Positions 1 through 10,000 of a DNA stretch of 64,000 bases are shown one piece after another. The DNA lies in the NCBI RefSeq assembly GCF_014642855.1, contig NZ_BMJB01000001.1, positions 372,001 to 436,000 on the forward strand, read 5' to 3'. The DNA is from Edaphobacter acidisoli (lineage in GTDB: Bacteria > Acidobacteriota > Terriglobia > Terriglobales > Acidobacteriaceae). The notes under the pieces were generated by a model. It worked only from the letters and a program-made list of their open reading frames with translations, was not told where the DNA came from and searched no databases. Positions within the stretch are counted from its first letter, which is position 1; each line of letters opens with the position of its first letter. The position numbers were made by a program, and so were the translations under genes.

Positions 1-680
1 GCGCATTCCGCGGGCCTACGATGAACGAGCTTTATCGCCAGAGTCAGGTCGGGCAGCAAATAACGTTGCCGAATGCGCAGCTCAAGTCAGAGCGCGCGAC
101 AGGGTTTGAGCTGGGCGGTCTGGTAGATGCTGGCCATCTCGGCTCCATTCGTTCCAGCTATTTCCTGACTCAAGTGAACCGTCCCATTGCGGCGATTACG
201 CTTAGTTCTACTCCCACCAGCACACTACTGGAGCGGGAGAACCTTGGCCAGTTGACCAGTAAGGGATTTACCGCCGAGTGGGAGCTTCGGCCTGCGTCCT
301 TTTTATCCTTAGTTGGTGGATACCAGTTTGCAGTTTCCACGGTCACAAAGTTTCAACCTGACCCGTCGCTCGTCGGCAAGTGGACCCCAGAGGTGCCTCG
401 TAACAGCGCTACGTTGCAGATGCAATTCTCAAGACACCGCATCGGCACTCTGGCCGTCGACCTACGCACCAGTGGCCGTCAGTTCGATGACTCTGCGAAC
501 CAGTTCAGGCTGGACGGATATGCCCAGGTCGATCTATACGCGGAGCACTCATTCGGAGAGAAGTGGCAGGTGTATGCTTCGACACAGAATTTGCTGAACC
601 AGCCGGTGCAGGCGGGACGAACACCCATCCTGACGCTGGGGCCCTCTCGAATCGTCATGCTTGGCCTGCGAATTCACTGA
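1..680 (+). CDS. TonB-dependent receptor, C-terminal part (gene enters from the left edge)
   Basis: The reading frame is open from the first bases of the window to a TGA at 678-680, so the ATG at 21 is probably internal. The codons before it read AFRGPT and continue MNELYR, the usual 'YRAFRAPTLNELYR' signature of the TonB-dependent receptor barrel. The protein ends with alternating hydrophobic strands and a hydrophobic-aromatic C-terminus (MLGLRIH), as expected for an outer-membrane beta-barrel. Plug and signal peptide lie outside the window. The substrate cannot be told. It converges on the minus-strand glycosidase gene with a gap of 78 bases. Confidence 0.85.
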   Translation, partial: AFRGPTMNELYRQSQVGQQITLPNAQLKSERATGFELGGLVDAGHLGSIRSSYFLTQVNRPIAAITLSSTPTSTLLERENLGQLTSKGFTAEWELRPASFLSLVGGYQFAVSTVTKFQPDPSLVGKWTPEVPRNSATLQMQFSRHRIGTLAVDLRTSGRQFDDSANQFRLDGYAQVDLYAEHSFGEKWQVYASTQNLLNQPVQAGRTPILTLGPSRIVMLGLRIH

Positions 681-758
681 ATAGAGGAGCCGCAAGACTC
701 AAATTCGTCGAGGGTAGTCTCATTGAGTTCGTTCTCCTTCTGCCATCAAGTTCAATGG

Positions 759-2960
759 TTACTGAGCGAATTTGATATTGCCGCGAACGATGAGGATCGA
801 TGCGGCTGGAATTTCAAACTCTGTATTAGAAGATGCTTCAACCAGGCTGCGCTTTGGTGGATTGTCGGGTTCTGCTCGACCCGTGCCACTCTCGATGACG
901 GGCTCGTTAGTATGCTCTGGATGCGCCATTGAGGAAATCAGCAACGGATGCCATTGGTATTGAGCTTCACCGTAGGCGATGGTCACGACTTGACCTTGGA
1001 ATGAAAGCGGCTTCTCGGTGACATCTTTCATAAAAGAGATGTGTACTGAATGCGCTGTGTCCTGGTCGCGGTTAACGAGCATGATGGACCATTGGCCATC
1101 AGGACGATGGTTGGCATAGGCCGTGACCATTTCATTGCCTGCGCCGTCGGGATAGGTGCTGGTCGCGGGATAGATCGTGTTCGTGGAAGAGCCGGGCTGC
1201 ACCCACTCAGTGTTGATGAGCTTGCTGGCATAGAACTGCGCGAGTGGCTGCACAATGTTGTAGTTGCCATCGACAAGAAACATGCCGAAGGTGCCGGGGG
1301 AGTTGCCGCAGCCGCGGTCGAGTTTGAGCGGAAGATAGTGGAAGTAGTAGACACCGTTGCCGCCAGAGGTGAGGAACGAGCCGATGTAGTCGGCTAGCCA
1401 GAGGCCGGCGAAGTTGTCCATGTAGGCTTCACTGGCTCCGGCGGAGAGGTTTGATTCGGTGATGAACATGGGGATGTTCTGCGGCAGGCCGTCTTCCTTC
1501 CACACCTCCATGATGTGCGAGACGAGCTTCGGCTCGTCATAGAGCGCGGACCAGGAGAAGCGGCAGGGCAAAAGCGGATAGTGCTCAAAGGAGAAGAAGG
1601 CGAGGTCCTGAAGGCCGTTATGTGCCTTAAGGTAGTTGAGGAAGCGATTGAGCCAGGAGGTGTTGCCGGAGGCGTCGGGCCAGACGCGGATGTCTTCGTT
1701 GACGCCCTGGAAGGATGGGCCGCCGAGTTTGAGCGAAGGGTCGAAGCGGTGGATCGCAGTGGCGAACTGGATGTAGAGCGCTCCGTAGTCTTCGGGAGAG
1801 ATGTACTGGCCGTCAGACTCTTCGCCCATCTCGACATAGGAGATGGGGTAGTGGCGGGCTTCGATGTAGCGAAGTTCGTTGACGGCGTCTTCTGGTTGGT
1901 TGTAGATGATCGCGATTGGGATCATCGCCGGAAGATTGTGGGTGATGCCGCTCGTGTAGAAGAGGTCGAAGCCGACCTGGGCTTGGCGTTTGTTGATGAG
2001 ATCGGCAGGCGTGTGCCAGGAGTCGACTGAGGAGCAATAAGTGGTGGTCTGATCTTGGTCGGCGGTGTGGCGGACGCTGTCGTGGAAGGCGCCGTCGGGT
2101 GTGGTGGTGCCGAAGTAAAGTTCGCGGATAGCGTAACCGACGCAGTTGCGGATGTCTGAGGCGCCGTCGGCATCACAGGTGTTCGACGACTTCGTCATGA
2201 GAATGCGGATGTATTGGACGAGGACAGGATGGTTGCTGAAGCGTACGGTCTCGATGCCCCCTTTACCGTCGTTGATGACGCCTTTGGGCAGTGTTTGCCA
2301 GATGCCTTCAGTGGAATGCGCAATGGGGTCGACGAGGCCTGTCCAGTACTGGATCTCGTAGTGGGAGGCGAAGGGCGCTGCCCACGCGATGCGGATACTG
2401 TCGGCGAATTGTCTGCTTTTCAGATCGAGGACGACCCACTGAGGATGTAGGCTGTCGTCGTCGCCGGTGAAGTGCTGGGTAAGGTAGGGATCGCTCTTCC
2501 AGAAGGTGGAGGTGTCGCCGTCGGTGAGACGTGAATAGCCGGTGTCGCCGGTGCCGTCGTTACGGGTAAAGCCGCGACGGGGCAGAGAGTAGCCATAGGT
2601 GTAACGGAGCATCTGGGTGGGCTTCGCAGAGCCGGTGAAATAGCCGCGGTCAGAGGGGTCACTCCAAGTACCTTCGGGGTTCCAGTGCCATGCCTCGACT
2701 TCAAGCTCGGTGTTCTGCCGGTAGGTTATGGGTTCCCAGCCGGAGGGTTTAACGGCGTCGAGCACAGGCTTGGTAAGAGCCTTGTCGATGGCTTCGACGG
2801 AGATGCGGTCAAGGCTTGAACCGAGCGTCTGATTCGGAACGAAGTGGTTACGAACGCTGGAGCGCGCGATGTCCACCGTGACGGTTTGGCTGACGAGCGG
2901 AGTGGCGGTAAGCAGGGTAAAAAAGCTGAGCAGGGCAGTGATGTTCGGACGAATCGGCAA
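759..2960 (-). CDS. Secreted clan GH-A-like glycoside hydrolase with an inserted discoidin (F5/8-type) domain
   Basis: 733 residues starting with a Sec signal peptide (hydrophobic stretch about 8-24, cleavage near VSQ). Residues about 100-290 look like a discoidin/F5-8C carbohydrate-binding fold: SRLTDGDTSTFWKSD, then VVLDLKSRQFADSIRIAW. The rest resembles a (beta/alpha)8 glycosidase of the arabinofuranosidase/GH39/GH79 kind: VEMGEESD is a plausible acid/base strand and FITESNLS a plausible nucleophile strand. A beta-sandwich follows near the C-terminus. It is last in the permease-kinase-hydrolase operon, 12 bases after the kinase gene. The fold call is fairly firm; family and substrate are not. 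Confidence 0.7.
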   Translation of the reverse strand: MPIRPNITALLSFFTLLTATPLVSQTVTVDIARSSVRNHFVPNQTLGSSLDRISVEAIDKALTKPVLDAVKPSGWEPITYRQNTELEVEAWHWNPEGTWSDPSDRGYFTGSAKPTQMLRYTYGYSLPRRGFTRNDGTGDTGYSRLTDGDTSTFWKSDPYLTQHFTGDDDSLHPQWVVLDLKSRQFADSIRIAWAAPFASHYEIQYWTGLVDPIAHSTEGIWQTLPKGVINDGKGGIETVRFSNHPVLVQYIRILMTKSSNTCDADGASDIRNCVGYAIRELYFGTTTPDGAFHDSVRHTADQDQTTTYCSSVDSWHTPADLINKRQAQVGFDLFYTSGITHNLPAMIPIAIIYNQPEDAVNELRYIEARHYPISYVEMGEESDGQYISPEDYGALYIQFATAIHRFDPSLKLGGPSFQGVNEDIRVWPDASGNTSWLNRFLNYLKAHNGLQDLAFFSFEHYPLLPCRFSWSALYDEPKLVSHIMEVWKEDGLPQNIPMFITESNLSAGASEAYMDNFAGLWLADYIGSFLTSGGNGVYYFHYLPLKLDRGCGNSPGTFGMFLVDGNYNIVQPLAQFYASKLINTEWVQPGSSTNTIYPATSTYPDGAGNEMVTAYANHRPDGQWSIMLVNRDQDTAHSVHISFMKDVTEKPLSFQGQVVTIAYGEAQYQWHPLLISSMAHPEHTNEPVIESGTGRAEPDNPPKRSLVEASSNTEFEIPAASILIVRGNIKFAQ

Positions 2961-2972
2961 GTTTCTTACTCC

Positions 2973-3983
2973 TTACATCGGGATCGTTTCAGGGCTGGTT
3001 AGATTATCGCTTTGGGTGGCAGATGACGGAGACGTGCTTCGAAACGGAGTTTTCTTGTGTTTCGAGAAGAAGTCCAGCATGTGCTGTTTATTGCTGAAGG
3101 CCTGGGTGCCTCCGTTAGCTGTTGTGGAGCAGGCTCCGGTGAGGTTGCCGAAGGAGAGACACTCGGGGATGTCCGCGCCGTGGACATAGGCGTGGAGGAA
3201 GCCTGAGTTGAAGCTGTCACCCGCACCGACGGCGTCGACGACCTCAACCGGCACGGCTGGTGCAGTGTAGTGCTGACCCTTGTGGACGACGAGCGCCCCT
3301 TGAGAGCCACACTTGATGACAAGCATGGGAACGATCTGCGCGAGCTTCTGGACTGCATGCTCGAAGTCTTGCTCACCGCTGATGCTGCGCAGTTCGCGCT
3401 CGTTGGGCATGAAGATGTCCACGGCGCGGAGTGTATCGAGTACGGGGCCCTGCCACCGGTCGGTGGGATCGTCGTTGGTATCGAGCGAGGTGGTTAGGCC
3501 TGCCTCGTGCATGGTGCGGAGCAGACGTGGCACCTCCTGCTGCAGACTGCTTTGGAGGAAGAAGGACGAGAGATGAAAGTGTCGCCCTGAGGTGAGGTAG
3601 TCGAGGTCGAGGTCCTCGAAACGCAGCGCAGAGATGGTTCCAGAACTCGTGAGCGCGCGACGCGAGGTTTCGTGCTGGAGGAGCACGGTGACGCCAGTGC
3701 CGATACCTGGCTTCGGCTGAACTGCACAGGAGAGATCAACTCCTGCGTGTTTGAGTGTGCAGACGCAGAGTTCGGTGAACGGGTCGCTGGCGAGTTGCGG
3801 GATGAAGCCGACCTTGCTGCCAAGTGCGGCGAGATTATGCGCTGTAATGGCCGAGGAGCCGCCGAGCGTGAGTGCCATGCTGGTGGCGAGCAGTTCCTGC
3901 TCGAGAGGAAGATGTTCGGGCAGGCCGTACAGCACGAGGTCCATCGTGATTTCACCTGCCAGTGTGACGTCAAACCGGGACAA
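2973..3983 (-). CDS. PfkB-family carbohydrate (ribokinase-type) kinase
   Basis: 336 residues. The N-terminal strand VTLAGEITMDLVLYG and the GGSSAITAHNLAALG segment match the first PfkB signature. Near residue 250 VDAVGAGDSFNSGFLHAYVHG is the second signature, with the catalytic Asp in GAGD and the anion hole. It should phosphorylate a sugar or sugar conjugate in the cytoplasm with ATP. It lies between an APC permease and a secreted glycosidase, 25 bases from the permease, so it probably phosphorylates the imported product. In fructosamine pathways (frlA permease, frlD kinase) an APC permease is also paired with a PfkB kinase, but no deglycase is visible here, so the substrate is open. Confidence 0.85.
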   Translation of the reverse strand: MSRFDVTLAGEITMDLVLYGLPEHLPLEQELLATSMALTLGGSSAITAHNLAALGSKVGFIPQLASDPFTELCVCTLKHAGVDLSCAVQPKPGIGTGVTVLLQHETSRRALTSSGTISALRFEDLDLDYLTSGRHFHLSSFFLQSSLQQEVPRLLRTMHEAGLTTSLDTNDDPTDRWQGPVLDTLRAVDIFMPNERELRSISGEQDFEHAVQKLAQIVPMLVIKCGSQGALVVHKGQHYTAPAVPVEVVDAVGAGDSFNSGFLHAYVHGADIPECLSFGNLTGACSTTANGGTQAFSNKQHMLDFFSKHKKTPFRSTSPSSATQSDNLTSPETIPM

Positions 3984-4008
3984 ACGCTCCTCCTGTTCCT
4001 GATGGTTG

Positions 4009-5370
4009 TCAGGCGATGTGTTCGGTTGCGAGTTTTATCTGACGCCGCCGCATGATCCACAGCGCGATGCCTACTGTAGCCCAGACAGTCCCCGCGATAC
4101 GGGCCAAATGGCCAAGATGGATCCAAAGGAAAAGGCAGACGAAGAAGCCGAGAGCTGAGAGAACGATGGGTAGCCACTGCTTCGCGCGTCCGGCGCGCCA
4201 GCCGAGTACGGCAGATGCGATATTGACGCCCATGAAGGCAATCAGCGCGCCGTAGTTCAACAGTTCGGTGCCGAGTTCGTAGCTGAGAGTGAGCGCGCCG
4301 ACGAGAACGATGGCCCCGATCAGCAGGACGTTGTTCTGCGGGATGCGGCGTTTTGGTTCGAGCCTGCCGAAGAAGCCGCGCGGCAAGGCGCCGTCTTCGC
4401 CCATCGAAAAGAGCAGCCGTGCTGCGCCCATCTGTGACGCCATGCCGGAGCCGATGGTTGCGATCAGGAGTGCTCCGTTGACGAGGACGAAGAGCATCGG
4501 GCCGCCTGCTCGACGAGCGACGGCGACGAATGCTGTGTCGAGGTCAGGGAACGCAAGACCGCGCGGCCAGACGAGCTGGCCGAGGTAGACCTCGATGAGT
4601 GCGAGCACGCCAGTGATAAGGCAGGTCGCGACGATGGCGTGTGGCACGGAGCGCTCGGGGTCGTGCGCTTCGTCGGTGAGGGTGGAGATGCCGTCGAAGC
4701 CGATGTAGGTCAGGACCGCGATGGATGTTCCGTGAAAGACCGCGGGCGCCGAGAAGGTGCTGCGGTTGTAGAAGGGGTTCAGATAGAAGATTGCATCGGC
4801 TTCGTGCAGGTGCAGGATATAGCGGAGCGCCGCGGCGAAGAAGAAAAGGATGACGACTCCTAGACCGGCGGCGACCGCTGCGTTGATCCGTGCCGAAGTC
4901 TCGACACCGCGCAAGTTCAGGCCGGTGAAGAGCAGCGCGAAGAATAGAACCCAGACTATGTAGGGAATCTGCGGGGCGAAGTTGAGGGCGGCCTTGCTGC
5001 TCCAGATGGTGCAGATAAGCGGGTTGAGGATGTAGTCCATCGCCATGCACCAACCGGTGATGTAGCCGAGGCCTGGATGCAGCTCTTGGCCGACGTAGGT
5101 GAATGCCGATCCTCCCTTGGGATAGGTGCGCGCCATACGCCCATAGCTGAAGGCGGTGAGCAGCATGGCAAAGAGTGCGAAGAGAATCGCTGTGACTGCG
5201 TGGGTATGGGAGACGTTATAGACGACGCCGAAGACCGGCATGGGCGCGGTAGGCTGTACCAAGATGATGCCGAACAGGACCAGGTCGCGGAAGCGCAGAG
5301 CGCGCTTGAGCGTGACGGGGCTGCCGATCTCTTTCAAATTCCCTGACACAGTGGTATCACCCCTTGGCAA
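4009..5370 (-). CDS. APC-superfamily permease
   Basis: 453 residues with about 12 hydrophobic segments. The N-terminal LRFRDLVLFGIILVQPTAPMPVFG and the later AFTYVGQELHPGLGYITGWCMAMDYI are typical of APC-superfamily amino acid or amine importers, as is the IGFDGISTLTDEAHDPERSVPHAI segment (transmembrane helix 6 with following loop). It is the first gene of a three-gene operon and has its own promoter and a LacI-type operator upstream. Being grouped with a sugar kinase and a glycosidase is unusual for an amino acid permease; the cargo may be a glycosylated amine or amino acid (inference). Confidence 0.88.
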   Translation of the reverse strand: MPRGDTTVSGNLKEIGSPVTLKRALRFRDLVLFGIILVQPTAPMPVFGVVYNVSHTHAVTAILFALFAMLLTAFSYGRMARTYPKGGSAFTYVGQELHPGLGYITGWCMAMDYILNPLICTIWSSKAALNFAPQIPYIVWVLFFALLFTGLNLRGVETSARINAAVAAGLGVVILFFFAAALRYILHLHEADAIFYLNPFYNRSTFSAPAVFHGTSIAVLTYIGFDGISTLTDEAHDPERSVPHAIVATCLITGVLALIEVYLGQLVWPRGLAFPDLDTAFVAVARRAGGPMLFVLVNGALLIATIGSGMASQMGAARLLFSMGEDGALPRGFFGRLEPKRRIPQNNVLLIGAIVLVGALTLSYELGTELLNYGALIAFMGVNIASAVLGWRAGRAKQWLPIVLSALGFFVCLFLWIHLGHLARIAGTVWATVGIALWIMRRRQIKLATEHIA

Positions 5371-5476
5371 AGCCCCCAGAACGGAGCACGTTTCGCTGTT
5401 CCGACACTGAGATTACGTGAACTACGTGTCCGCTGTCTTTGATTTTGCCCATGCGTAAGTCTGTTCTAGTTTGTCA

Positions 5477-5494
5477 TATTACAACGTTTGAATA
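5477..5494. promoter_or_regulatory. Putative LacI-family operator before the permease operon
   Basis: TATTACAACGTTTGAATA is an 18-bp imperfect palindrome centred on CG, the usual architecture of LacI-family operators. It lies just downstream of the predicted -10 box of the minus-strand permease promoter, so a bound repressor would block the start site. A near-copy lies at 6855-6872 before the divergent TonB receptor gene. Confidence 0.6.
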
Positions 5495-5496
5495 CC

Positions 5497-5526
5497 TTGA
5501 TAAATATCTGGTCGAGGCATTGTCAA
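5497..5526 (-). promoter_or_regulatory. Predicted sigma-70 promoter of the permease-kinase-glycosidase operon
   Basis: On the minus strand, TTGACA (5526-5521) is followed after 18 bases by TATCAA (5502-5497). The -35 box is a perfect match to the consensus and the -10 box matches at 4 of 6. The operator-like palindrome at 5477-5494 sits where the start site would be. This is a prediction from sequence only. Confidence 0.5.
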
Positions 5527-5568
5527 GAAAATAGTGCCGGAGAGGAGTGTTTGGCGCTAGAAAGGGGA

Positions 5569-6636
5569 TTATCTGCGCGGGAGGCGTCCGGTGGATTCAC
5601 GGATAGCGACCGCGGGAGGAAGAAGGTATTGCTTGCTAGGCGTAGCATGCGCGGCGTCGTCGATGCCGCTGAGAACGCGCTCGGCCGCGCGGCGTCCCAT
5701 TTCTTCCATCGGCTGGTGCACCGTGGTGAGACTTGGACTCGATAGTGCGGCATAAGGGATGTCGTCAAAGCCGATAACGGAGCAATCTTCGGGCACGCGC
5801 AAGCCTTCATCGTGAAGTGCGCGGATGACGCCGAATGCGGTGAGGTCGTCGAATGCAGCGACGGCGGTGAAGCGCTTGCGCCCGTCGAGGAGCCTTTTGG
5901 TAAGCGCGTAGCCCTCAATAAACCCGGAGTTGGGATCTGAGGTTTCGGGTAGATCGACGATGAGACGCGGATGGAGCGTGAGTCCCGCAGTTTTTGCGAA
6001 GCGATCCATTCCAGCCCAGCGTTTGCTGCTGTCGCCCAGCTGCACAGGGCCGCGGATGATCGCGATGTCGCGGTGTCCCAGCTCGTAGAGGTGCTTGAGC
6101 GCTGCGTGGCCGCCAGCTTCGTTGTCAACGACGAAGCTGGTCATGGAGCCGCTCTCACGGCCGATCAGAGCCAGCGGCATTTGTTCACGCTCTAGTTCAG
6201 CAAGCATGTTGATGTCGACAAAGAGCCAGTTCGCGATGATGATGAGACCTTCGAGACGACGCTCGAGCATCATCTGTAGATAGCGCTCGAACTGCTTGGG
6301 CTCGTTGTGCGCGTCCATGATGAGGGGAAGGTAGTTGGTTGGCTGGAGTGTCTTCTGGATGCCTTTGAGAATGAGAGTGCAAAAGGGGTCAGAAATATCG
6401 AAGACCATGATGCCGACGGTGAGTGAGCGGCGGCTGCGGAGAGAGCGCGCGGCCGCATCTGGTCTGTAGCCGAGCCGCTTCGCGGTGTCGCGGATGAGGA
6501 CCTTGGTTTGCTCAGCTAGATAGCGCGCAAGCGGCTTCTCGTTTAGCACGATGGAGACGGTTGATGTAGAGTATCCGCACTCATGCGCGACATCGGCCAG
6601 GGTGGTTCTGCCCGATTTGATCGATTTGCGTGTCAA
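5569..6636 (-). CDS. LacI-family transcriptional regulator
   Basis: The N-terminal helix-turn-helix TLADVAHECGYSTSTVSIVLN with the hinge-helix segment RLGYRPDAAARSLRS is classic LacI. It is followed by a periplasmic-binding-like sensor domain (LTVGIMVFDISDPF, then VIGFDDIPYAALSSPSLTTV). The open frame reaches back to 6753, but that adds about 39 residues without LacI similarity. I prefer the TTG at 6636, giving about 355 residues, usual for the family; an intermediate start cannot be excluded. It lies directly upstream of the permease operon in the same orientation and divergent from the TonB receptor at 7082. Both neighbours carry a matching palindromic operator, so it probably represses both until the sugar ligand binds. 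Confidence 0.9.
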   Translation of the reverse strand: MTRKSIKSGRTTLADVAHECGYSTSTVSIVLNEKPLARYLAEQTKVLIRDTAKRLGYRPDAAARSLRSRRSLTVGIMVFDISDPFCTLILKGIQKTLQPTNYLPLIMDAHNEPKQFERYLQMMLERRLEGLIIIANWLFVDINMLAELEREQMPLALIGRESGSMTSFVVDNEAGGHAALKHLYELGHRDIAIIRGPVQLGDSSKRWAGMDRFAKTAGLTLHPRLIVDLPETSDPNSGFIEGYALTKRLLDGRKRFTAVAAFDDLTAFGVIRALHDEGLRVPEDCSVIGFDDIPYAALSSPSLTTVHQPMEEMGRRAAERVLSGIDDAAHATPSKQYLLPPAVAIRESTGRLPRR

Positions 6637-6824
6637 GCTGCCGTCCAGAGTGGGTAGATTTCCGAAATTATAGCGGAGAAATTGATAGATCCAACAAGAA
6701 GAGAAGTGAGTTTGAACAGCATATCTATCTCTTAGTAGAAGGCTGTATATCACTTGAGCCGGGAACGATGAGTTCTTGCGATGAGGAGATTTTCAAAAAA
6801 GTATTGTCTGGCAGATGATTTTTC

Positions 6825-6858
6825 TTGACAAGTAAGGTTCTACGGAACTAGTTATATT
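6825..6858 (+). promoter_or_regulatory. Possible promoter of the Oar-like receptor gene
   Basis: TTGACA at 6825-6830 is a perfect -35 box. The best -10 match, TATATT at 6853-6858, lies after 22 bases, longer than usual. A shorter spacer would use the poor TAGTTA at 6849. The distance from TTGACA to the adjacent operator (24 bases) resembles that at the permease promoter (26 bases), which supports TTGACA as the true -35. The 328-base gap 6754-7081 holds this promoter, the operator and a long leader. Confidence 0.4.
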
Positions 6859-6872
6859 CAAACGTTGGAATA
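6855..6872. promoter_or_regulatory. Putative LacI-family operator before the TonB receptor
   Basis: TATTCAAACGTTGGAATA is an 18-bp near-perfect palindrome centred on CG. Its core matches the reverse complement of the site at 5477-5494 (shared TATTCAAACGTTG). Two such sites flanking a LacI gene strongly suggest that both transcription units are its targets. Confidence 0.65.
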
Positions 6873-7081
6873 TAGGGAATGCGTTGAGCGATTTTAAACG
6901 CGTTCTTTACGACGTTATGCAGGCCCCAGAGAGAAACCGTGCTCTGGATCTGTGGTGCGATTGAAAGCGTGCAGATGCGCAGGCTGCTCATGCGCAATGA
7001 TCCGCTCCAATTCACGACATACGTCGCCTGGCTGCAAATCAACGATAGATAACAGTAAAACCACTTCTTTGGAGGAATGCG

Positions 7082-10000
7082 ATGCACAGTAAGCTGAAGT
7101 CGGCAATGCACGGCATGCTGGTATTCACGCTGGCCGCACTGATAGGTGTTCCAGCGCTTGCCCAGACTATTACCGGCACCATTACTGGTACGGTGACGGA
7201 CCCGACCGGAGCCGTTGTCGCCGGTGCGAAGGTGACGGCGACTAATGTTCTGACGAATGTTGTGACTCCGACGGTCACGAACTCAAGCGGTATTTATTCG
7301 CTGCGGTTTCTTCCGATCGGGCAGTACAAAGTTAAAATTCAGGCGGCTGGCTTTGCTCCTCAGACCACCAGCACCTTCACTCTTGAAGTGGACCAGATCG
7401 CGAAGGTCGATGTTGCACTTCAACTGGGCGGGACCAGCAGTTCAGTCGTTGTTACCGATACAGCACCGATTCTGAATACGGAAGATGCGACGACCGGCGG
7501 CACTATTACGGCACGCGCTGCAACGGAGCTTCCTCTGCAGAGCCGTAACTTTTCGACACTGACGACGCTGGTTGCCGGAGCAATTACACCTAACCCAATG
7601 GCCTTGGATAACGTGGGACGTGGCCAGTACAACGGTGGTTTTTTTGTGAACGGCAACCGCGAGCAGAGTAACAACTACACGCTCGATGGCGCTGACATCA
7701 ACGAGGCGATCGACAACTATATTGGCTATAGCCCTAACGTAGACGCGATCGGCGAAATGAAGATCATCACCGGCAACTCCACCGCGGAGTATGGCAACGC
7801 GAATGGCGGCCAGGTGGTGATGGTGACCAAGGCTGGTACGAACCAGTTCCACGGCGATGCGTTCTTCTTTGGCGAGAACCAGAACCTGAATGCGAACTCC
7901 TGGGGAAATAAGCTGACGGGAGCGGCGCGACCGCCGTTCAATCGCGCGATGTTTGGTGGGACGATCGGAGGTCCAATTCTGCGCGATAGACTGTTCTTCT
8001 TTGGAGATTACCAAGGCGCACGGCAGCACTTCTCGCAGGTTGAAAACCGCACGCTGATGACTGCGGCTGATTGGGCCAGCGCTCCGATTACAAACCCGGC
8101 GGCGGTTTATCTTCATGCTCATCCGGAACTGTACCCGGTGGGCAGCGCGACCCCTCTTGTTGCAAACACCACTGTCAATTATGTGGGTTCTGATTCGCAG
8201 TCCACGGTGAACAACCAAGGGGACGTGAAGATTGATTGGAACGCGACGAGAGTGGATACGATCTCTGGCCGCTTCTCTATCGGCCGTGAGCATGATGGCT
8301 ACAGCAAGGTTGCCGTTCCTACCGATATTCCGACTAATAACAATGATCCTTACACCGGCTTCATCCTCAACTGGACACGGATGATCAATAACAGTATCGT
8401 CAACGAGGCGCGCGCAGGCGTTGGCCGTACACGTTACATTCAGACGCCGACCGACGTCTCTGGGAAGTGGGGACTGACAGGCAACCAGACGCTCGGCATC
8501 CCAGGCACACAGCTTGTTCCAGGTTTCAGCACGCTGGTCATCGGCAACGGCGCCAATTCGGGCACTGTCGACGATATAGGTGCTCCCCAGGGACAGGACG
8601 GTAACGGCTCTTATGGTGGTATTGATAGCGACAGCATCGTGAATGCCTTCACCTATGGCGATAATCTGACTTGGCAGCGTGGCAAGCAAACGCTGAAGTT
8701 CGGCGCGCAGTTTCTGCGTTACCAAGAAAACCGCTACTATTCGGGCAATGACGGCACGCTCGGCTGGTTCAACTTCAATGGATTAGTCAGCAACTTCCTA
8801 CAGGACCAGGTCACGACCGAAGGTCAGGGTGCTTTGACGGGGCGCTGGGGTCAGCGGCAGTGGCGCGATGCGGTTTTCGTCCAGGACGACTACAAACTCA
8901 CCCAAAATCTGACGGTGAACCTTGGTATGCGCTGGGAGTATGACCAACCCTATACCGAAGTCAACAACAAGCAGGCCAATATTAACTTGACAACTGGCGT
9001 GATTACTTATGCCGGAGTCAACGGAGCACCTCGCGCACTGTACAACGCGTTCTACGCAGGTTTCATGCCGCGTCTGGGCTTTGCGTATTCGCCGGAGTAC
9101 TTCAACAATAAGCTGGTTGTACGCGGAGGCTACGGTATCAGCAATGCTTTCGAGGGCATGGGTGCGAACCTGCGTCTTACACTGAATCCGCCCTTCTTCG
9201 TGGATGCTTCTTGCGGTATTGGTCTGCCTTGTGCCAACGGCGCGCCATTTCTTGCCGTTACCTCAGGCTTCTACCGTCCGTCCGATCCGAATGTATACGC
9301 AGGCAATGTACGCGCGTGGCAGCCAAACATCAAGCCTTCGCTCGTTCAACAGTTCAACCTGACGACGGAGTACCAAGTGGACAACTATACCTCGTTGACT
9401 GTTGCCTACCTTGGTCAGATTGGAGACCATTTAGTCGATCCGCGTGAGGGCAATCAGCGGCCTTGCCTGACCTGTGCTCTGCCGATTACGAATCTCTCCA
9501 AACTCAATCCGGATCTGAGCCAGATTGCCAACATCAGCTATTCCGAGTCAGAAGCCGGGATGAATTACAACTCACTGCAAGTGACGGCTCGCCGTCGTGC
9601 ATACAAGGGGTTGGAGCTACTGGCCAACTGGACGTATAGCAAGGGTCTTAGCAATAACCTTGGCTACTATGGTGCAGGCGGCGGCGCAGGAGACTCGCAG
9701 AGCGCCTACTGGCAGGATGCTTACAACGGTAGGGGGGACTATGGTCCGGAGTTCTTTGACGCGCGCCACAACGTCTCGATCTCAGGCGTTTACGAGCTGC
9801 CGTTTGGACGTGGTCGCCAGTTCGCAAGTAACATCAATCGCTTTACAGATGAAGCTATTGGCGGGTGGAAATTCGGTACGATCATGAGCTTCCACACCGG
9901 CTTCCCCATCACGGTTGCATCTAACTCGTTCTACTCGGCAGCAGTCAACGCGCGCGCTGCCCGCGGCAACCATCTTCGCTCCTTAAAGATTGTTGGCCGC

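Noticed and set aside
6661..6685. TCCG and CGGA half-sites before the LacI gene like the 52-60 kb operator
   Set aside because: The spacer is 9 bases rather than 5, and it lies in a different regulon; considered chance.
7442..8725. Long open frame (427 codons) antisense to the Oar-like receptor gene
   Set aside because: It is a shadow of a well-supported 1088-residue receptor; its translation shows no domain or signal.
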